A stretch of 64,000 nucleotides of DNA from Cytobacillus oceanisediminis 2691 (GTDB taxonomy: Bacteria > Bacillota > Bacilli > Bacillales > Cytobacillaceae). Where the stretch lies: positions 3,137,501-3,201,500 of the forward strand of contig NZ_CP015506.1 of the NCBI RefSeq assembly GCF_000294775.2, given 5' to 3'. The notes under the pieces are model-generated. The model was not told where the DNA came from. It searched no databases and was given only the letters and a program-made list of their open reading frames with translations. Positions 53,495 to 63,476 of the stretch are shown here, in pieces. Both the position numbers and the translations under genes were made by a program. How positions within the stretch are numbered: position 1 is the stretch's first letter; every line of letters starts with the position of its first letter.

Positions 53495-53783
53495 TTATAG
53501 TAAAAAGGATTTGTTTCGGCGAATAACCATTCCACAGGTGCGTTTCAAAAAATGGTCATCTTTTACCGTTATTTCTCCGTTCACTAGAACGTGACGAACT
53601 CCAACGGGCAGTCTGGAGGGTTTTACGTCCATAATCCCTGGGGCAACTAGAAGCCCCTCAGCGTCAATTACGTTACTCCATCAGATTCTATAAGAGGGCC
53701 TATTTCTTCAATTTTACCATTTTTTATACCTATATCTAATGAGGTCCATGGGTTCCCCGTTCCATCAATACATCAAATATATA
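53495..53783 (-). pseudogene. Internally deleted D-aminoacylase pseudogene
   Basis: The minus strand encodes IDGTGNPWTSLDIGIKNGKI (the N-terminal block of N-acyl-D-amino-acid deacylases), then a frame break and VIDAEGLLVAPGIMD. It jumps directly to the C-terminal block SRLPVGVRHVLVNGEITVKD. About 450 central residues, including most metal ligands, are missing. It lies 14 bases downstream of the RpiR-type regulator gene, so the deletion removed the likely target enzyme of that regulator. Confidence 0.8.
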
Positions 53784-53796
53784 ATTACCCTCTCAA

Positions 53797-54660
53797 TTAC
53801 ATTTTTGTAAATGGAGAAAATTCATCACTTGTCTGATCGTATTCTTCCAACCGCTTTTGGACTTTAGTTTCCTGTGAAGCGGCTATACTTGTAACAAGTA
53901 AATTAAGTAAAGCAAAGGTGGGGGTAATCCCTTTTAAAGGAATAGGAGAAGGTGCAACAACCTTGAACAAAATATCGGAAAGCAGTCCTAAAGGGGACAG
54001 CTCATCATCTGTTATTGCAAGTACCTTTGCTCCTTTTTTCTTTGCTGCTTTAACAAACGAATTGGTTTCTTTAGTATATCGAGGAAAAGAGATGGCAACC
54101 ACTAATGTTCTCTCATCGATTAATGATAAGAAATAATTAGCATCCTCTATTTCTCCCCGATATAAAAGTGTATTTCCAACTACAATATTCAGGCTGAATG
54201 TCAGCCAATTTGCAGGACCATATGATGAACGGAAGCCGATAACTATCCGCATTTCTGAGTTTATCAATAAATCCACAGCTTTTTTATACTGGCTGTAATC
54301 TAATTGCTCTAAAGTTGATCGAACATAAGCGCTATCCTGCTCAATAACGTGTTGAATTAAGTTAATATCTTTTAGAGACTTGGATGTAGATCGAAAATCT
54401 TCTATAGGATCTGTCTTATGTAATGAATCTTCTATTAGGGAAGATTGAATTTCTTTTTGCAGTTCGCTATATCCTGAATATCCAAGTGCATATGATAATC
54501 TAATTACGGTTGTATCGCTTGTTTGACTAGCGATACCTACCTCTTTTGCTGTTTGAAATGCAACTTCCTTAGGGAAGTCAACGATATATTTTGCTACTAA
54601 TTTCTGTCTTTTTGTTAGTTTATTAAATAGTTTTCTTATTCTCTCATTATAATTATCCAT
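53797..54660 (-). CDS. MurR/RpiR-family transcriptional regulator
   Basis: The 287-residue protein has an N-terminal HTH_6 domain (LTKRQKLVAKYIVDFPKEVA, AKEVGIASQTSDTTVIRLSY) and a C-terminal SIS sugar-isomerase-like sensor domain (SEMRIVIGFRSSYGP near 130, VVAISFPRYTKET near 190, AKVLAITDDELSPLG near 212). RpiR members frequently sit beside D-aminoacylases and D-amino-acid genes. Its downstream enzyme is a pseudogene, so it may now act on the intact D-aminoacylase/dsdA unit or on the peptide operon (inference). The ATG follows GGAAGGG. Confidence 0.88.
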   Translation of the reverse strand: MDNYNERIRKLFNKLTKRQKLVAKYIVDFPKEVAFQTAKEVGIASQTSDTTVIRLSYALGYSGYSELQKEIQSSLIEDSLHKTDPIEDFRSTSKSLKDINLIQHVIEQDSAYVRSTLEQLDYSQYKKAVDLLINSEMRIVIGFRSSYGPANWLTFSLNIVVGNTLLYRGEIEDANYFLSLIDERTLVVAISFPRYTKETNSFVKAAKKKGAKVLAITDDELSPLGLLSDILFKVVAPSPIPLKGITPTFALLNLLVTSIAASQETKVQKRLEEYDQTSDEFSPFTKM

Positions 54661-54725
54661 AAAGTGAACCCTTCCTGATGAGTTAATCTTGGTAAGTTAC
54701 ATCTGAATTGCCTTAGTCACCTTTG

Positions 54726-54753
54726 AGAAAAAAGAACGTTACACGCTGTAACG
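54726..54753 (-). terminator. Terminator of the peptide/D-amino-acid operon
   Basis: CGTTACA-GCG-TGTAACG (minus strand) is followed by TTCTTTTTTC. It lies about 110 bases past the stop of the serine hydrolase gene at 54863 and separates that operon from the rpiR-type gene. Confidence 0.75.
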
Positions 54754-54862
54754 CCCTCAGACAATATATTAAAAAATATAAAGGTACCTTCTTATCATAT
54801 ATGGTTTTATTATCAAAATAAAGAAATTTTATAATCTTACATCTTTTCTAAGAGTAAAGCAT

Positions 54863-55759
54863 TTACACGGTTACTTCGGTTCGAAAATAACCATAAGCTG
54901 CTCTGGATAATTCAGCAATTTTTCTTGCACCCTCAGCTTCTGATTTGTTGCCAATTGAAAATGCGGAAATGATAAACCTTCCTTTGTTATCTGGCAGCTC
55001 CACGATTCCTGCGTCATTTACAACACTTGCAACGGTGCCTGTTTTATGAGCGACAACTGTAGTCGCAGGTAATAAGTAAGGTATCCTATTTCGGAATTGC
55101 TGCTTTTCAAGAATTTCAAACATATCATCACAAGCTTTTTCCGAAATTAATTGTTTATTTGCAATCTTTTCTAATAACAACGCCATATCAAATGCAGTTG
55201 TTACATTATTATCTATACTTTCTTGGAACACAATCGAATTATAATCAATTTCACCATTTTTAAATCGACGGTTTATTTCATGATAAAGTTCAAGTGAAAA
55301 TCCTTGTGGCGGAAGTCCAACACATGAACAAAGAAGTTCCCAGCAGCTAAAACGAATGTAAGTATTGTTTAGCCCGACTTCTTTCATATATTGATTTACA
55401 TTTTCTTTACCTATAATACGCAATATCTTATCTGTTCCAACATTATCACTTACAATGATCATCATTGTTGCTAAATTTTTTATGGTAACATCGATTCCTG
55501 GAATTAACTCTTTAAATATACCGGATCCATTTACTAAGTCTGCTTCTTCAAGCCGGATACGCTCTTGCAAATTGACCTTCCCTAAATGAACATCACGGTA
55601 TAAAGCGGCCAAAATGGGAATCTTAAAGACACTGGCAGCCTGGAAAAAACGGTTCTCATTGATTGCAGCAGTCTCTCCGGTTTCCAAATGTTTAACATAT
55701 ACACCAAAAGTACCACTGGCATCCCGTAAAACTTCTTCTAGACGATCCTGTAAACTCAT
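54863..55759 (-). CDS. Cytoplasmic class-A beta-lactamase-like serine hydrolase
   Basis: The 298-residue protein has the active-site pattern of class A penicillin-recognising enzymes: S43-V-F-K46, SDN near 104 and HKTG near 225. It has no signal peptide, unlike secreted beta-lactamases, and lies in a peptide-catabolic operon, so an intracellular D-amino acid amidase or D-stereospecific peptidase is more likely than antibiotic resistance (inference). The Glu of the omega loop could not be fixed. The start is ATG 55759, 8 bases after GGAGGGG. It is the last gene before a terminator. Confidence 0.75.
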   Translation of the reverse strand: MSLQDRLEEVLRDASGTFGVYVKHLETGETAAINENRFFQAASVFKIPILAALYRDVHLGKVNLQERIRLEEADLVNGSGIFKELIPGIDVTIKNLATMMIIVSDNVGTDKILRIIGKENVNQYMKEVGLNNTYIRFSCWELLCSCVGLPPQGFSLELYHEINRRFKNGEIDYNSIVFQESIDNNVTTAFDMALLLEKIANKQLISEKACDDMFEILEKQQFRNRIPYLLPATTVVAHKTGTVASVVNDAGIVELPDNKGRFIISAFSIGNKSEAEGARKIAELSRAAYGYFRTEVTV

Positions 55760-55797
55760 AGCAAACACCCCTCCATCTTTTGTATATACGGTTTCAT

Positions 55798-57234
55798 TTA
55801 TTTAACAACTTGTTTTGTTGAAACTTTAGGGAATTGTCTAAAGTGATAAGAAATACCCCATGGTTCATTATTATCATCTACTAAAATTTCAGCTATTTCT
55901 GTAGAGTCGTTAACATACGCAATAAAAGCATTTTCTTTTACAAACATGATAGGTATCTCAGCTTTTTGTGAAATAAGAACCGGCTTTCCATCTTTTATTA
56001 CAATCGATACTTTCATTCCTTCATTTGACTCATATTCTCCTTGGTACTGTTCCAGCCGCTCTTCACCAATCTCGTATTCTTCAAAGGAAATGTGAGATGC
56101 CTCTACTTCCCTTCCTGCATAGGCATTAAATGCAAGCTGCATAACACGTGCAGCAGGAACACCTGCCAAATTTGTCAGGACCACACCAGAAACTCCTTTT
56201 TCAGGTAAAATACTTAATTGTGCAGAAATTGCCTTTAACCCTCCACCATGTTCAACCAGAGTAGTACCAAAATAGTCAGGGGTAATCATTAACCCATAGC
56301 CATAAAACCTTCCTGGCTGTGTTTGAATATGAGGTTTAACCATTTCTTTTACACTTTCCTCAGATAAGATTCGCTTACCGTTTACTACACCAGCATTACG
56401 GAAAATTTCGGCGTACCTTAACATGTCCCCAGCAGTCGATTTTAGAAAGCCTGCAGCTCGCATAGATGGAGCGTCCCACCAAATCGGAGCAGGAATAATA
56501 CGCTTCGTTCCTTCACTACTGTCCTCTGCATAACAAGTGGTGATATTTTCATAGTCACCATATTCCTCGATCATGAAGCAGCTGTATTTCATACCACAAG
56601 GAGAAAGGATATGATCATATACATATTGTTCGTAGCTTTTCCCGCTAACACGTTCGATGATGGTTCCTAATAAAGCATATGCATCATTTGAATAACTAAA
56701 CTGTGTACCAGGGTCCCCTAATAATTCAAAATCCTGGTCTGCAATAAACTGCATAAGTTGTTCATATGTGTCGATTGGTTCGTAATTTTCCTGCTCGATC
56801 TTTAAACCTGGATAATTTTGTGCAGATGGGTCAATATCCATCGATCGTTTCATTGCATAAACTAGAGAGGACATTGGAGGTAAACCAGATGAGTGTGTCA
56901 TGAAGTGGTGAATGGTGATTTGTTTTAGCGCCTCTTCATTATTAACGTTGAATTCCGGCAGGTATTTGATTACCGGATCATGAACATTTAATTTTCCTGC
57001 TTCCTGCAGCTGCATAATAGCCACACAAGAATATGATTTTGTGATGGACCCAATCCCGAAAACAGTATCTTCTGTTACAGGCAATGCATCCTCCACGTTA
57101 CGGAACCCAAATCCTTTATGGTAAACGATTTCTCCTTCTTGGGCTATTGCTACTGAGGTACCAGGAATCATGTGTTTTTCCGTTAACTTTTGCACAGTCT
57201 CTTCAAATGCTTTAAAATTTTCTGCTTTTTTCAT
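55798..57234 (-). CDS. Class-C-like serine hydrolase (D-aminopeptidase/esterase type)
   Basis: This 478-residue beta-lactamase-family protein has the Ser-x-x-Lys SITKSYSC near 65, the Tyr-Ser-Asn box FSYSNDAYALLGTI near 175 and a His-Gly-Gly box EHGGGLKAISA near 325, followed by a C-terminal beta domain of about 110 residues. D-aminopeptidases and DD-peptidases share this layout. No signal peptide is present. It lies after the S9 peptidase and before the class-A-like hydrolase, which supports hydrolysis of D-residue peptides. The ATG follows AGGAGGAAAAGAA. Confidence 0.85.
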   Translation of the reverse strand: MKKAENFKAFEETVQKLTEKHMIPGTSVAIAQEGEIVYHKGFGFRNVEDALPVTEDTVFGIGSITKSYSCVAIMQLQEAGKLNVHDPVIKYLPEFNVNNEEALKQITIHHFMTHSSGLPPMSSLVYAMKRSMDIDPSAQNYPGLKIEQENYEPIDTYEQLMQFIADQDFELLGDPGTQFSYSNDAYALLGTIIERVSGKSYEQYVYDHILSPCGMKYSCFMIEEYGDYENITTCYAEDSSEGTKRIIPAPIWWDAPSMRAAGFLKSTAGDMLRYAEIFRNAGVVNGKRILSEESVKEMVKPHIQTQPGRFYGYGLMITPDYFGTTLVEHGGGLKAISAQLSILPEKGVSGVVLTNLAGVPAARVMQLAFNAYAGREVEASHISFEEYEIGEERLEQYQGEYESNEGMKVSIVIKDGKPVLISQKAEIPIMFVKENAFIAYVNDSTEIAEILVDDNNEPWGISYHFRQFPKVSTKQVVK

Positions 57235-57287
57235 TTCTTTTCCTCCTATATTGTTTTTATAAAGGACTTGCAGTCCGTTTTCAGTAT

Positions 57288-59387
57288 TTATTGAGCTGAG
57301 GTTTGAAGATTTTTTATAGGCAGATGTGCATTGACAAAATCGAGCATTGCATTCAGCCTAGCTATTCTTAATTCAGGTTTTCCATATTGAAGGAGGCCAT
57401 GGCTGGAATCGGGGATACGAACAAATTCAACCTCACCTCCATGACGCTTAATATGGGAATAAAACTGCTCGGCCTGCTCAATGGGACATCGCAAATCACT
57501 TTCATTATGCAGCAGCAAAAGCGGTGTCTTTACATGATCTGCATAAGCAAGTGGCGAAAACCTCCAAAGTGTTTCAGGGTCTGTTTTTCCCAGAAACTCC
57601 TGTTCAACGAAATAGGGGGATATATCGCTTGTACCATACATAGAAATCCAATTGGAAATACATCCTTCAGATACGGCTGCAAAAAATCGATCTGTACGAG
57701 TGATAAGCCAATTAACCATAAATCCGCCGTAGCTAATACCATTAACAGCTACCCGATTCTCGTCAAGAAAGTGATAGTTTTGTAAGGCATAATCTAAACC
57801 ATTCAAGATGTCCTTCATATCTTTGCCGCCATAATCCCCATGTACTGCATTGGTAAATTCTTCACTAAATCCTGAGCTGCCTCGTGGATTTGTATAGATA
57901 ACGGCGTACCCCTGCGCAGCAAATAGCTGCAATTGGTGGAAATAGGAGAAACCATATGCAGAATGCGGCCCTCCATGAATGTCAAGTATAACTGGATATT
58001 TCTTCTTAGGATCAAAATTAGCCGGCTTTAGTAAAAATCCCTGTATATGCCAATTGTCTTCAGATCTATACGTAAAGACCTCCGGTTCTACCACTTTTAG
58101 TTCGGATAACAACTCGTCGTTGCAGTCATCCAGACGAATCTCAGTTTCAGGAAAGAGTGGCATGCGGATTTGAGAAAAAGCTTCCTTTGGCTGCCGATAC
58201 TTACAATCGACTGTACTAGCTTCATCAATCCTAATTACTGCTGCTTTTCCAGGGTGATTAACTGTCGAATAGGCTATAGTAATCGTTTCAACTCCGTCGA
58301 AGGAATAATGAAATATCGTCCGGTCCCCACCTATAATGATTTCTGCTCGATCATCGTTTTCATCAATCGGGAATCTTACAATTTCATTCCGTCCTTCCCG
58401 TGTTCCGAGACCATATACATAGCTGCTATTATTTGACCACTGAGGGCGCAATGAATATCTAAGGTATCGCATATCTGTAAAAGTCATATCAGCGAGTGTA
58501 TCAGGGTATTGTTTGCTTAGACACCTTGGTTTCCCACCAGCTGCAGGCATAACAAACAATTGTTTTTGGTCTGCATGGATTCCAAAAAAAGCTATCCATT
58601 TTCCATCTGGTGAGTAAGATGGCAAGCTTGCTTTTTTATTACTATAGAGCAATTCCACTTCCCCTCCGGAAGCCGGCACACGATAAATCTGTCCTCCAAA
58701 AAGAAAGTTTTCATCCTCACTGCTTGTGCTGAAAGCAATATACTTACCGTCAGGGGAAACAACAGGCTCATGGACGTCAGTTGTTCCTCGTGTTAACTGT
58801 GTAAACGAACAGGTTTCTATATTAATTGCCACAAGCTGACGCTTTTGCGGTTTGTGGAAACCAATCCCATCAGATTTATAATAAAGATTAGTGTAATGTT
58901 TAGGTCCATTTCCCCATGACATGTTTCCTTTCTCTATATCGCTTTCGGCTTCACTCATCGTTTTTTGGTCATGAAAAGTTTCAAGTTTTGAATTTCCTGC
59001 TACGGGAACCAACCCGTAAATCGTACTGCCGTCAGGCGACCATACAATCGAACTGATTCCCCGCAGAAATCTCGTCAGACACCGGGCCTCTCCGCCGTCA
59101 AGAGATAGTAGCCATACCTGCCGTCCATAAGCACGGTTTGAGATAAATGCAATTGTTTTTCCATCTGGTGACCAGACTGGATTGGTATTACTTGTCCCGG
59201 AGGACGTCAAAATTTTTCTCGATTTACCGTGCACATCGCTTAAATACAGGTGTGTTTCATAAATATTTTCTTTCACACATGTGACGGTTCTTTCATATAC
59301 AACCTGTTTTCCATCAGGCGATATAGTGGGATTACTTGGCCATTCAAATTTATAAATATCTTCAGGTACTGTAGTTCGGAAACTCAT
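57288..59387 (-). CDS. S9 family peptidase (acylaminoacyl/dipeptidyl peptidase type)
   Basis: The 699-residue prolyl-oligopeptidase-family enzyme has an N-terminal beta-propeller with TolB-like repeats (NPTISPDGKQVVYERT, NPVWSPDGKTIAFISN, VVSPDGKYIAFST). The alpha/beta-hydrolase domain has nucleophile GISYGGFM near 555, Asp in LLHNESDLRCPIEQAE and His in PDSSHGLLQYG. It lacks a signal peptide, so it probably trims short peptides delivered by the Dpp-type transporter encoded upstream. The ATG follows AAGGGAGAGTTGAA. Confidence 0.92.
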   Translation of the reverse strand: MSFRTTVPEDIYKFEWPSNPTISPDGKQVVYERTVTCVKENIYETHLYLSDVHGKSRKILTSSGTSNTNPVWSPDGKTIAFISNRAYGRQVWLLSLDGGEARCLTRFLRGISSIVWSPDGSTIYGLVPVAGNSKLETFHDQKTMSEAESDIEKGNMSWGNGPKHYTNLYYKSDGIGFHKPQKRQLVAINIETCSFTQLTRGTTDVHEPVVSPDGKYIAFSTSSEDENFLFGGQIYRVPASGGEVELLYSNKKASLPSYSPDGKWIAFFGIHADQKQLFVMPAAGGKPRCLSKQYPDTLADMTFTDMRYLRYSLRPQWSNNSSYVYGLGTREGRNEIVRFPIDENDDRAEIIIGGDRTIFHYSFDGVETITIAYSTVNHPGKAAVIRIDEASTVDCKYRQPKEAFSQIRMPLFPETEIRLDDCNDELLSELKVVEPEVFTYRSEDNWHIQGFLLKPANFDPKKKYPVILDIHGGPHSAYGFSYFHQLQLFAAQGYAVIYTNPRGSSGFSEEFTNAVHGDYGGKDMKDILNGLDYALQNYHFLDENRVAVNGISYGGFMVNWLITRTDRFFAAVSEGCISNWISMYGTSDISPYFVEQEFLGKTDPETLWRFSPLAYADHVKTPLLLLHNESDLRCPIEQAEQFYSHIKRHGGEVEFVRIPDSSHGLLQYGKPELRIARLNAMLDFVNAHLPIKNLQTSAQ

Positions 59388-59408
59388 TTCAACTCTCCCT
59401 TATCTTAT

Positions 59409-60245
59409 TTAATGGGTTGAAAGGTTCTCATTTTCAAGAATATAAAAATGGACATGGGTGTTACTATTTTTCAGCACTCCAGTTACTGTATAACCTTCAG
59501 ATAAAGCATTACGTACCGCATTTCTCAGCTTATATCTCCAAGCCTTCGCAGCCTCATCATTTTCTTGTTTTAAACTTTGGAAGTTCACTGGGACAGGTAT
59601 CAGGTATCCTTTTTCACCCTTTACTGGTTCTTCATCAAGGGGATATGGTACATTTCTAAGATTGCGCCATGCAAGAAGGTGACGATAATTTTTAACTGAT
59701 ATATCATTTTGAATTACACCTGCCAATGTGTTCTTCACCCTGTTGGAACAAATATCCCACTCTGCTAAAAAACGATCAGAAGGGAGACCTATGTTCAGTT
59801 TATCAGTCATTTCTCCGTAATAAGAAGGATAGTAAGTTTTTGCATATGCCCCTAACTTATTTAGGTTAAAATATGCATTTCTAGCTTCTAAAGGATCAAA
59901 GGTCCATACAATTTTAGAATAGCCGTAATCAACGGCCCAATTCCTTTGCTTCAGTTTTAGCTGTAATCCAATGCCATAGTTTTGATACTTGCTGCGGACG
60001 CCAGTCATATGAGAAATCAAATACGCCTCTCCATTTTTATAACCCGAAAAACCGTATGAAAAGCCGAGTAACTCCCCTTTATTAAAAGCTCCGATTAAGA
60101 TTCCGCCATGGTGAGCAGCAGCAATAAGCTGTGGAAGGGGTGTGACAGCGTCTTTCCCCCAAATCTCTTCTTGAAAACTAACTACGTCTTGTATTTCCTT
60201 TAAACCTTCGATATTTTTATATACAATTGGTTCTGTTAAAACCAC
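59409..60245 (-). CDS. GNAT-family acyltransferase (COG3375-like), probable D-amino-acid N-succinyltransferase
   Basis: The protein has about 278 residues with an acyl-CoA site of the GNAT type (AYLISHMTGVRSKYQNYGIG near 85, LKLKQRNWAVDYGYSKIVWT, then FDPLEARNAYFNLNKLGAYA). In Geobacillus kaustophilus a related GNAT acts with an N-succinylamino-acid racemase and a desuccinylase to turn D- into L-amino acids. The racemase-like gene lies 57 bases upstream here. I use GTG 60245, after GGGGGTGATATACCA; an upstream TTG sits before that site. Acyl donor specificity is inferred from the neighbour. Confidence 0.75.
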   Translation of the reverse strand: MVLTEPIVYKNIEGLKEIQDVVSFQEEIWGKDAVTPLPQLIAAAHHGGILIGAFNKGELLGFSYGFSGYKNGEAYLISHMTGVRSKYQNYGIGLQLKLKQRNWAVDYGYSKIVWTFDPLEARNAYFNLNKLGAYAKTYYPSYYGEMTDKLNIGLPSDRFLAEWDICSNRVKNTLAGVIQNDISVKNYRHLLAWRNLRNVPYPLDEEPVKGEKGYLIPVPVNFQSLKQENDEAAKAWRYKLRNAVRNALSEGYTVTGVLKNSNTHVHFYILENENLSTH

Positions 60246-60302
60246 TGGTATATCACCCCCTCCCCCACCTATAATTTTCAATAGCCCCGCTATATTAAAT
60301 AA

Positions 60303-61433
60303 TTAATAAAAGGTCACAGTGTCCCGTTTATAGACCTGTTCATTAACTGTAAGTTTATCTATAAGTTCCTGATTAATGTCAAAACCAATGCCTGGTTGTT
60401 CTGGAACAGTGATAATGCCTGGTTTTGATAGAGTCACTTCCGGTAAAATGATATCTTCATCGAAATAACGGCTGGAAGCGGATGTATCACCTGGAATACT
60501 GAAGTTACTTAATGAAGCAATAGCAATGTTATGAGCCCTGCCAATTCCTGCTTCAAGCATACCGCCGCACCATACAGGAATATTATTCTCCTCACAGAGA
60601 TCGTGCATTTTAATTGCTTCCGTTAGTCCTCCGACACGCCCAACCTTTATATTGATAATTTTACATGCATTAATTTCGATTGCCTTTCTTGCGTCTTCTG
60701 CAGAATGAATGCTTTCATCTAAACAGATAGGTGTTTTCATTTCTGCCTGCAGTTTGGCATGGTCGATAATGTCATCATGAGCTAATGGCTGCTCAACCAT
60801 CATTAAATTAAACTGATCCAGTTCCTTTAATAGCTGTTTATCATTTAGGCTATAAGCAGAATTAGCATCAGCCATCAGCGGAATTTGATCTCCGAATTTT
60901 TTGCGAATAGCCTCCACTGGTTCAAGGTCCCAGCCTGGCTTAATTTTCACCTTTATCTTTTTATATCCATTCTCTAAAAAACCTTCCACCCTGTTTAAAA
61001 GAGTCTCTATACTGTCTTCTATTCCAATGCTGACACCCACTTCAATCTCTGAACGCTTACCTCCCAATACAGCAGAAAGCGGCTGTCCTTTTAGCTTGCT
61101 ATACAAATCCCATACAGCCATTTCAAGAGCAGCTTTTGCCATATTATTTCTGCGTATATATGAAAACATTTCTGACACATCTTTTGGCTCTTGAATTCCT
61201 TTATCCAACAGTTGAGGGATTAGGTATTTTTCAAGCATGTGCCATACAGTACCTGTAGTCTCTTCGTTATATATTGGATAGGGCATAGCGACACTTTCAG
61301 CAAAACCCACTTTATCGCCGCTATAAGCCTTAACAATAATAATATCTTTTTCAGTAACTTTACCGAAACTAGTTTCAAACGGAGATTTTAATGGTAATTT
61401 TATTCGTTGTAATGCAATCTGATTTATATCCAT
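60303..61433 (-). CDS. Enolase-superfamily N-succinylamino-acid racemase / OSB synthase-like
   Basis: This 376-residue protein of the NSAR/OSBS branch has KIKVKIKPG with the two Lys of the K-x-K motif, LMADANSAY (metal Asp), MVEQPL (Glu), CLDESIHS (Asp) and NIKVGRVGG (second catalytic Lys), so the active site looks complete. The family can act as menaquinone OSB synthase or racemise N-acyl amino acids. The neighbours are peptide transport, peptidases and a GNAT, with no other men genes, which favours the racemase. The ATG follows GGAAGATACTGA. Confidence 0.85.
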   Translation of the reverse strand: MDINQIALQRIKLPLKSPFETSFGKVTEKDIIIVKAYSGDKVGFAESVAMPYPIYNEETTGTVWHMLEKYLIPQLLDKGIQEPKDVSEMFSYIRRNNMAKAALEMAVWDLYSKLKGQPLSAVLGGKRSEIEVGVSIGIEDSIETLLNRVEGFLENGYKKIKVKIKPGWDLEPVEAIRKKFGDQIPLMADANSAYSLNDKQLLKELDQFNLMMVEQPLAHDDIIDHAKLQAEMKTPICLDESIHSAEDARKAIEINACKIINIKVGRVGGLTEAIKMHDLCEENNIPVWCGGMLEAGIGRAHNIAIASLSNFSIPGDTSASSRYFDEDIILPEVTLSKPGIITVPEQPGIGFDINQELIDKLTVNEQVYKRDTVTFY

Positions 61434-61451
61434 TCAGTATCTTCCTTTTTA

Positions 61452-62456
61452 TTAAAAATTGTTTTCTTTACCCATTATTTGAGGATCATACAGGTGACAT
61501 GCTACAAAATGGCCTGGATTAACCTCAATGTTACGAGGCTTTTTGGATTTACATGTTTCCATACATGCGAAACAACGCGGGTGGAATGAACAGCCCTGGG
61601 GAGGACTTGCTGGATTTGGAACATCACCAGTTAAGATAATCCGGTCTTTCTTTTCAACTTCAGGATTCGGAACGGGAACAGATGACATAAGCGATTTAGT
61701 ATAAGGATGCAGCGGTTCTGAAAACAATTGGTTCTTATCTGCAAACTCTACCATTCTCCCCAGATACATTACTCCTATTCTGTCACTTATGTGTTTAACA
61801 ACACTCAAATCATGGGCAATAAAAATATATGTTAAGCCCAACTGTTTCTGAAGACTCTGAAACAGATTAAGTATTTGTGCTTGTACTGATACATCCAAAG
61901 CAGAAACTGGCTCATCAGCTATTATTAGTGACGGGTTCACAGCGATTGCGCGGGCAATTCCAATCCTTTGTCTTTGTCCACCGCTAAATTCATGAGGATA
62001 GCGATCGGCATGATAAGCGTTTAACCCTACCATTTCCAATATCTCTATCGCTTTTTCGCTTCGTTCTTTCTTGTTCTTTCCTATATTATGTGTTGACAAT
62101 GCTTCCTCTAAAATGGAAGAGATTCGGAGACGGGGATTTAAAGAAGCGAAAGGATCTTGGAAAACAATTTGCATTTGTTTTCGCAGCTTTCTCATCTCAT
62201 TCTTTTTCAAGCTTAGTGTATCTCTGCCTTCAAATTTAATTTTGCCGCTAGTTGGTTCAATTAATCTTAGGATGCTTCTTCCAGTTGTGGATTTGCCGCA
62301 TCCGCTTTCCCCAACAATTCCTAATGTTTCTCCTTTAAACAAGTTGAATGTTACACCATCAACTGCTTTAACATAGTCCTTTTTTTTAGAAATAAAGCCC
62401 TTGCTTATAGGAAAATATGTTTTTAGGTCATGTACCTCAAGCAGTATTTCACTCAT
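61452..62456 (-). CDS. Dipeptide/oligopeptide ABC transporter ATPase (OppF/DppF type)
   Basis: The 334-residue ATPase has Walker [12 protein letters not shown] near 52, signature EFSGGQRQRIG near 155, Walker B LIIADEPVSALD near 175 and the C-terminal oligopeptide domain with a cysteine cluster (CSFHPRCFACMETC near 295-310, Fe-S-like in many DppF). It overlaps the DppD-type gene by 4 bases. It powers peptide uptake together with the protein encoded next to it. Confidence 0.92.
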   Translation of the reverse strand: MSEILLEVHDLKTYFPISKGFISKKKDYVKAVDGVTFNLFKGETLGIVGESGCGKSTTGRSILRLIEPTSGKIKFEGRDTLSLKKNEMRKLRKQMQIVFQDPFASLNPRLRISSILEEALSTHNIGKNKKERSEKAIEILEMVGLNAYHADRYPHEFSGGQRQRIGIARAIAVNPSLIIADEPVSALDVSVQAQILNLFQSLQKQLGLTYIFIAHDLSVVKHISDRIGVMYLGRMVEFADKNQLFSEPLHPYTKSLMSSVPVPNPEVEKKDRIILTGDVPNPASPPQGCSFHPRCFACMETCKSKKPRNIEVNPGHFVACHLYDPQIMGKENNF

Positions 62457-63457
62457 GCTAATGCCTCCTCTTTAATATATAGCCAACATCTGACTGCCTG
62501 CTCATTATTCGCTTTTATTAAAGGCGGGTTTTCTATAGAACATTTAGCATGAGCATGAGTGCATCTGGAATAAAACGGACACCCTTTCGTTACCTCTCCT
62601 AAATTAGGTACATTGCCTTCAATTGGCTGAAGGGTATCATGATCCTCTTCCAGACTGGGAATCGAGTTTAATAGACCAATTGTATAAGGGTGTTTTGGAT
62701 TTTTGTATATCGTTTTTACATCAGCTTCTTCAACGATTTGTCCATAATACATAACCATAACCCGATCGGCCATTTCTGCCACTACACCTAAATCATGAGT
62801 TATTAATAATATGGCTGTATCATAATTAGTTTTGAGGTCATTCATTAAATCCAAAATTTGCGCCTGAATGGTCACATCTAATGCAGTTGTCGGCTCATCC
62901 GCAATTAATAGGCTAGGATTACAAGCCATAGCCATTGCAATCATCACCCGCTGTCTCATCCCTCCAGAAAGTTGGTGGGGGAATTCGTTTACAATTTTTT
63001 CCGGACGTGGAATCCCTACCTTTTTTAACATATCAACAGTCTGCTGATGTAGTTCTTCCCCTGTGAGATCTGTATGAAGCTTTAGAACTTCACTAATCTG
63101 TCTTCCAATTCTATGGACAGGATTTAAGGAGGTCATCGGCTCCTGGAAAATCATAGAAATATCTTTCCCGCGAATTGAACGCATTTTTCTTTCTGACAAT
63201 TGATTCAAATCTGTGTCTTTAAATATGATTTTCCCATCAATTTTCCCAACACTATTCGAAATTAGTCTCATGATGGAAAGGGAAGTAACACTTTTACCGC
63301 ACCCTGATTCGCCCACCAAAGCAAGAGTTTCACCTTTATTAATTGTAAAATTCACCTTACTAACTGCATTCACATAATCTTTTTTCCCTGTTTTAAACTT
63401 AATAGAAAGGCTGTCCACTTTTAAAAGTGCTTCTTTTTCTGCAAACTCTGTCACCAT
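62453..63457 (-). CDS. Dipeptide/oligopeptide ABC transporter ATPase (OppD/DppD type)
   Basis: The protein has about 334 residues. Walker A is [11 protein letters not shown], signature [12 protein letters not shown], Walker [15 protein letters not shown], with C-terminal cysteines in [15 protein letters not shown] set the start at ATG 63457, 8 bases after GGGAG; the frame runs further upstream through the permease end. It is followed by the DppF-type gene with a 4-base overlap. Confidence 0.9.
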   Translation of the reverse strand: MVTEFAEKEALLKVDSLSIKFKTGKKDYVNAVSKVNFTINKGETLALVGESGCGKSVTSLSIMRLISNSVGKIDGKIIFKDTDLNQLSERKMRSIRGKDISMIFQEPMTSLNPVHRIGRQISEVLKLHTDLTGEELHQQTVDMLKKVGIPRPEKIVNEFPHQLSGGMRQRVMIAMAMACNPSLLIADEPTTALDVTIQAQILDLMNDLKTNYDTAILLITHDLGVVAEMADRVMVMYYGQIVEEADVKTIYKNPKHPYTIGLLNSIPSLEEDHDTLQPIEGNVPNLGEVTKGCPFYSRCTHAHAKCSIENPPLIKANNEQAVRCWLYIKEEALA

Positions 63458-63476
63458 CCCATTCACTCCCAAGCAG

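Noticed and set aside
60303..61433. menC for menaquinone synthesis
   Set aside because: No other men gene is nearby and the neighbours are peptide transport, GNAT and peptidases, which favours the N-succinylamino-acid racemase role.
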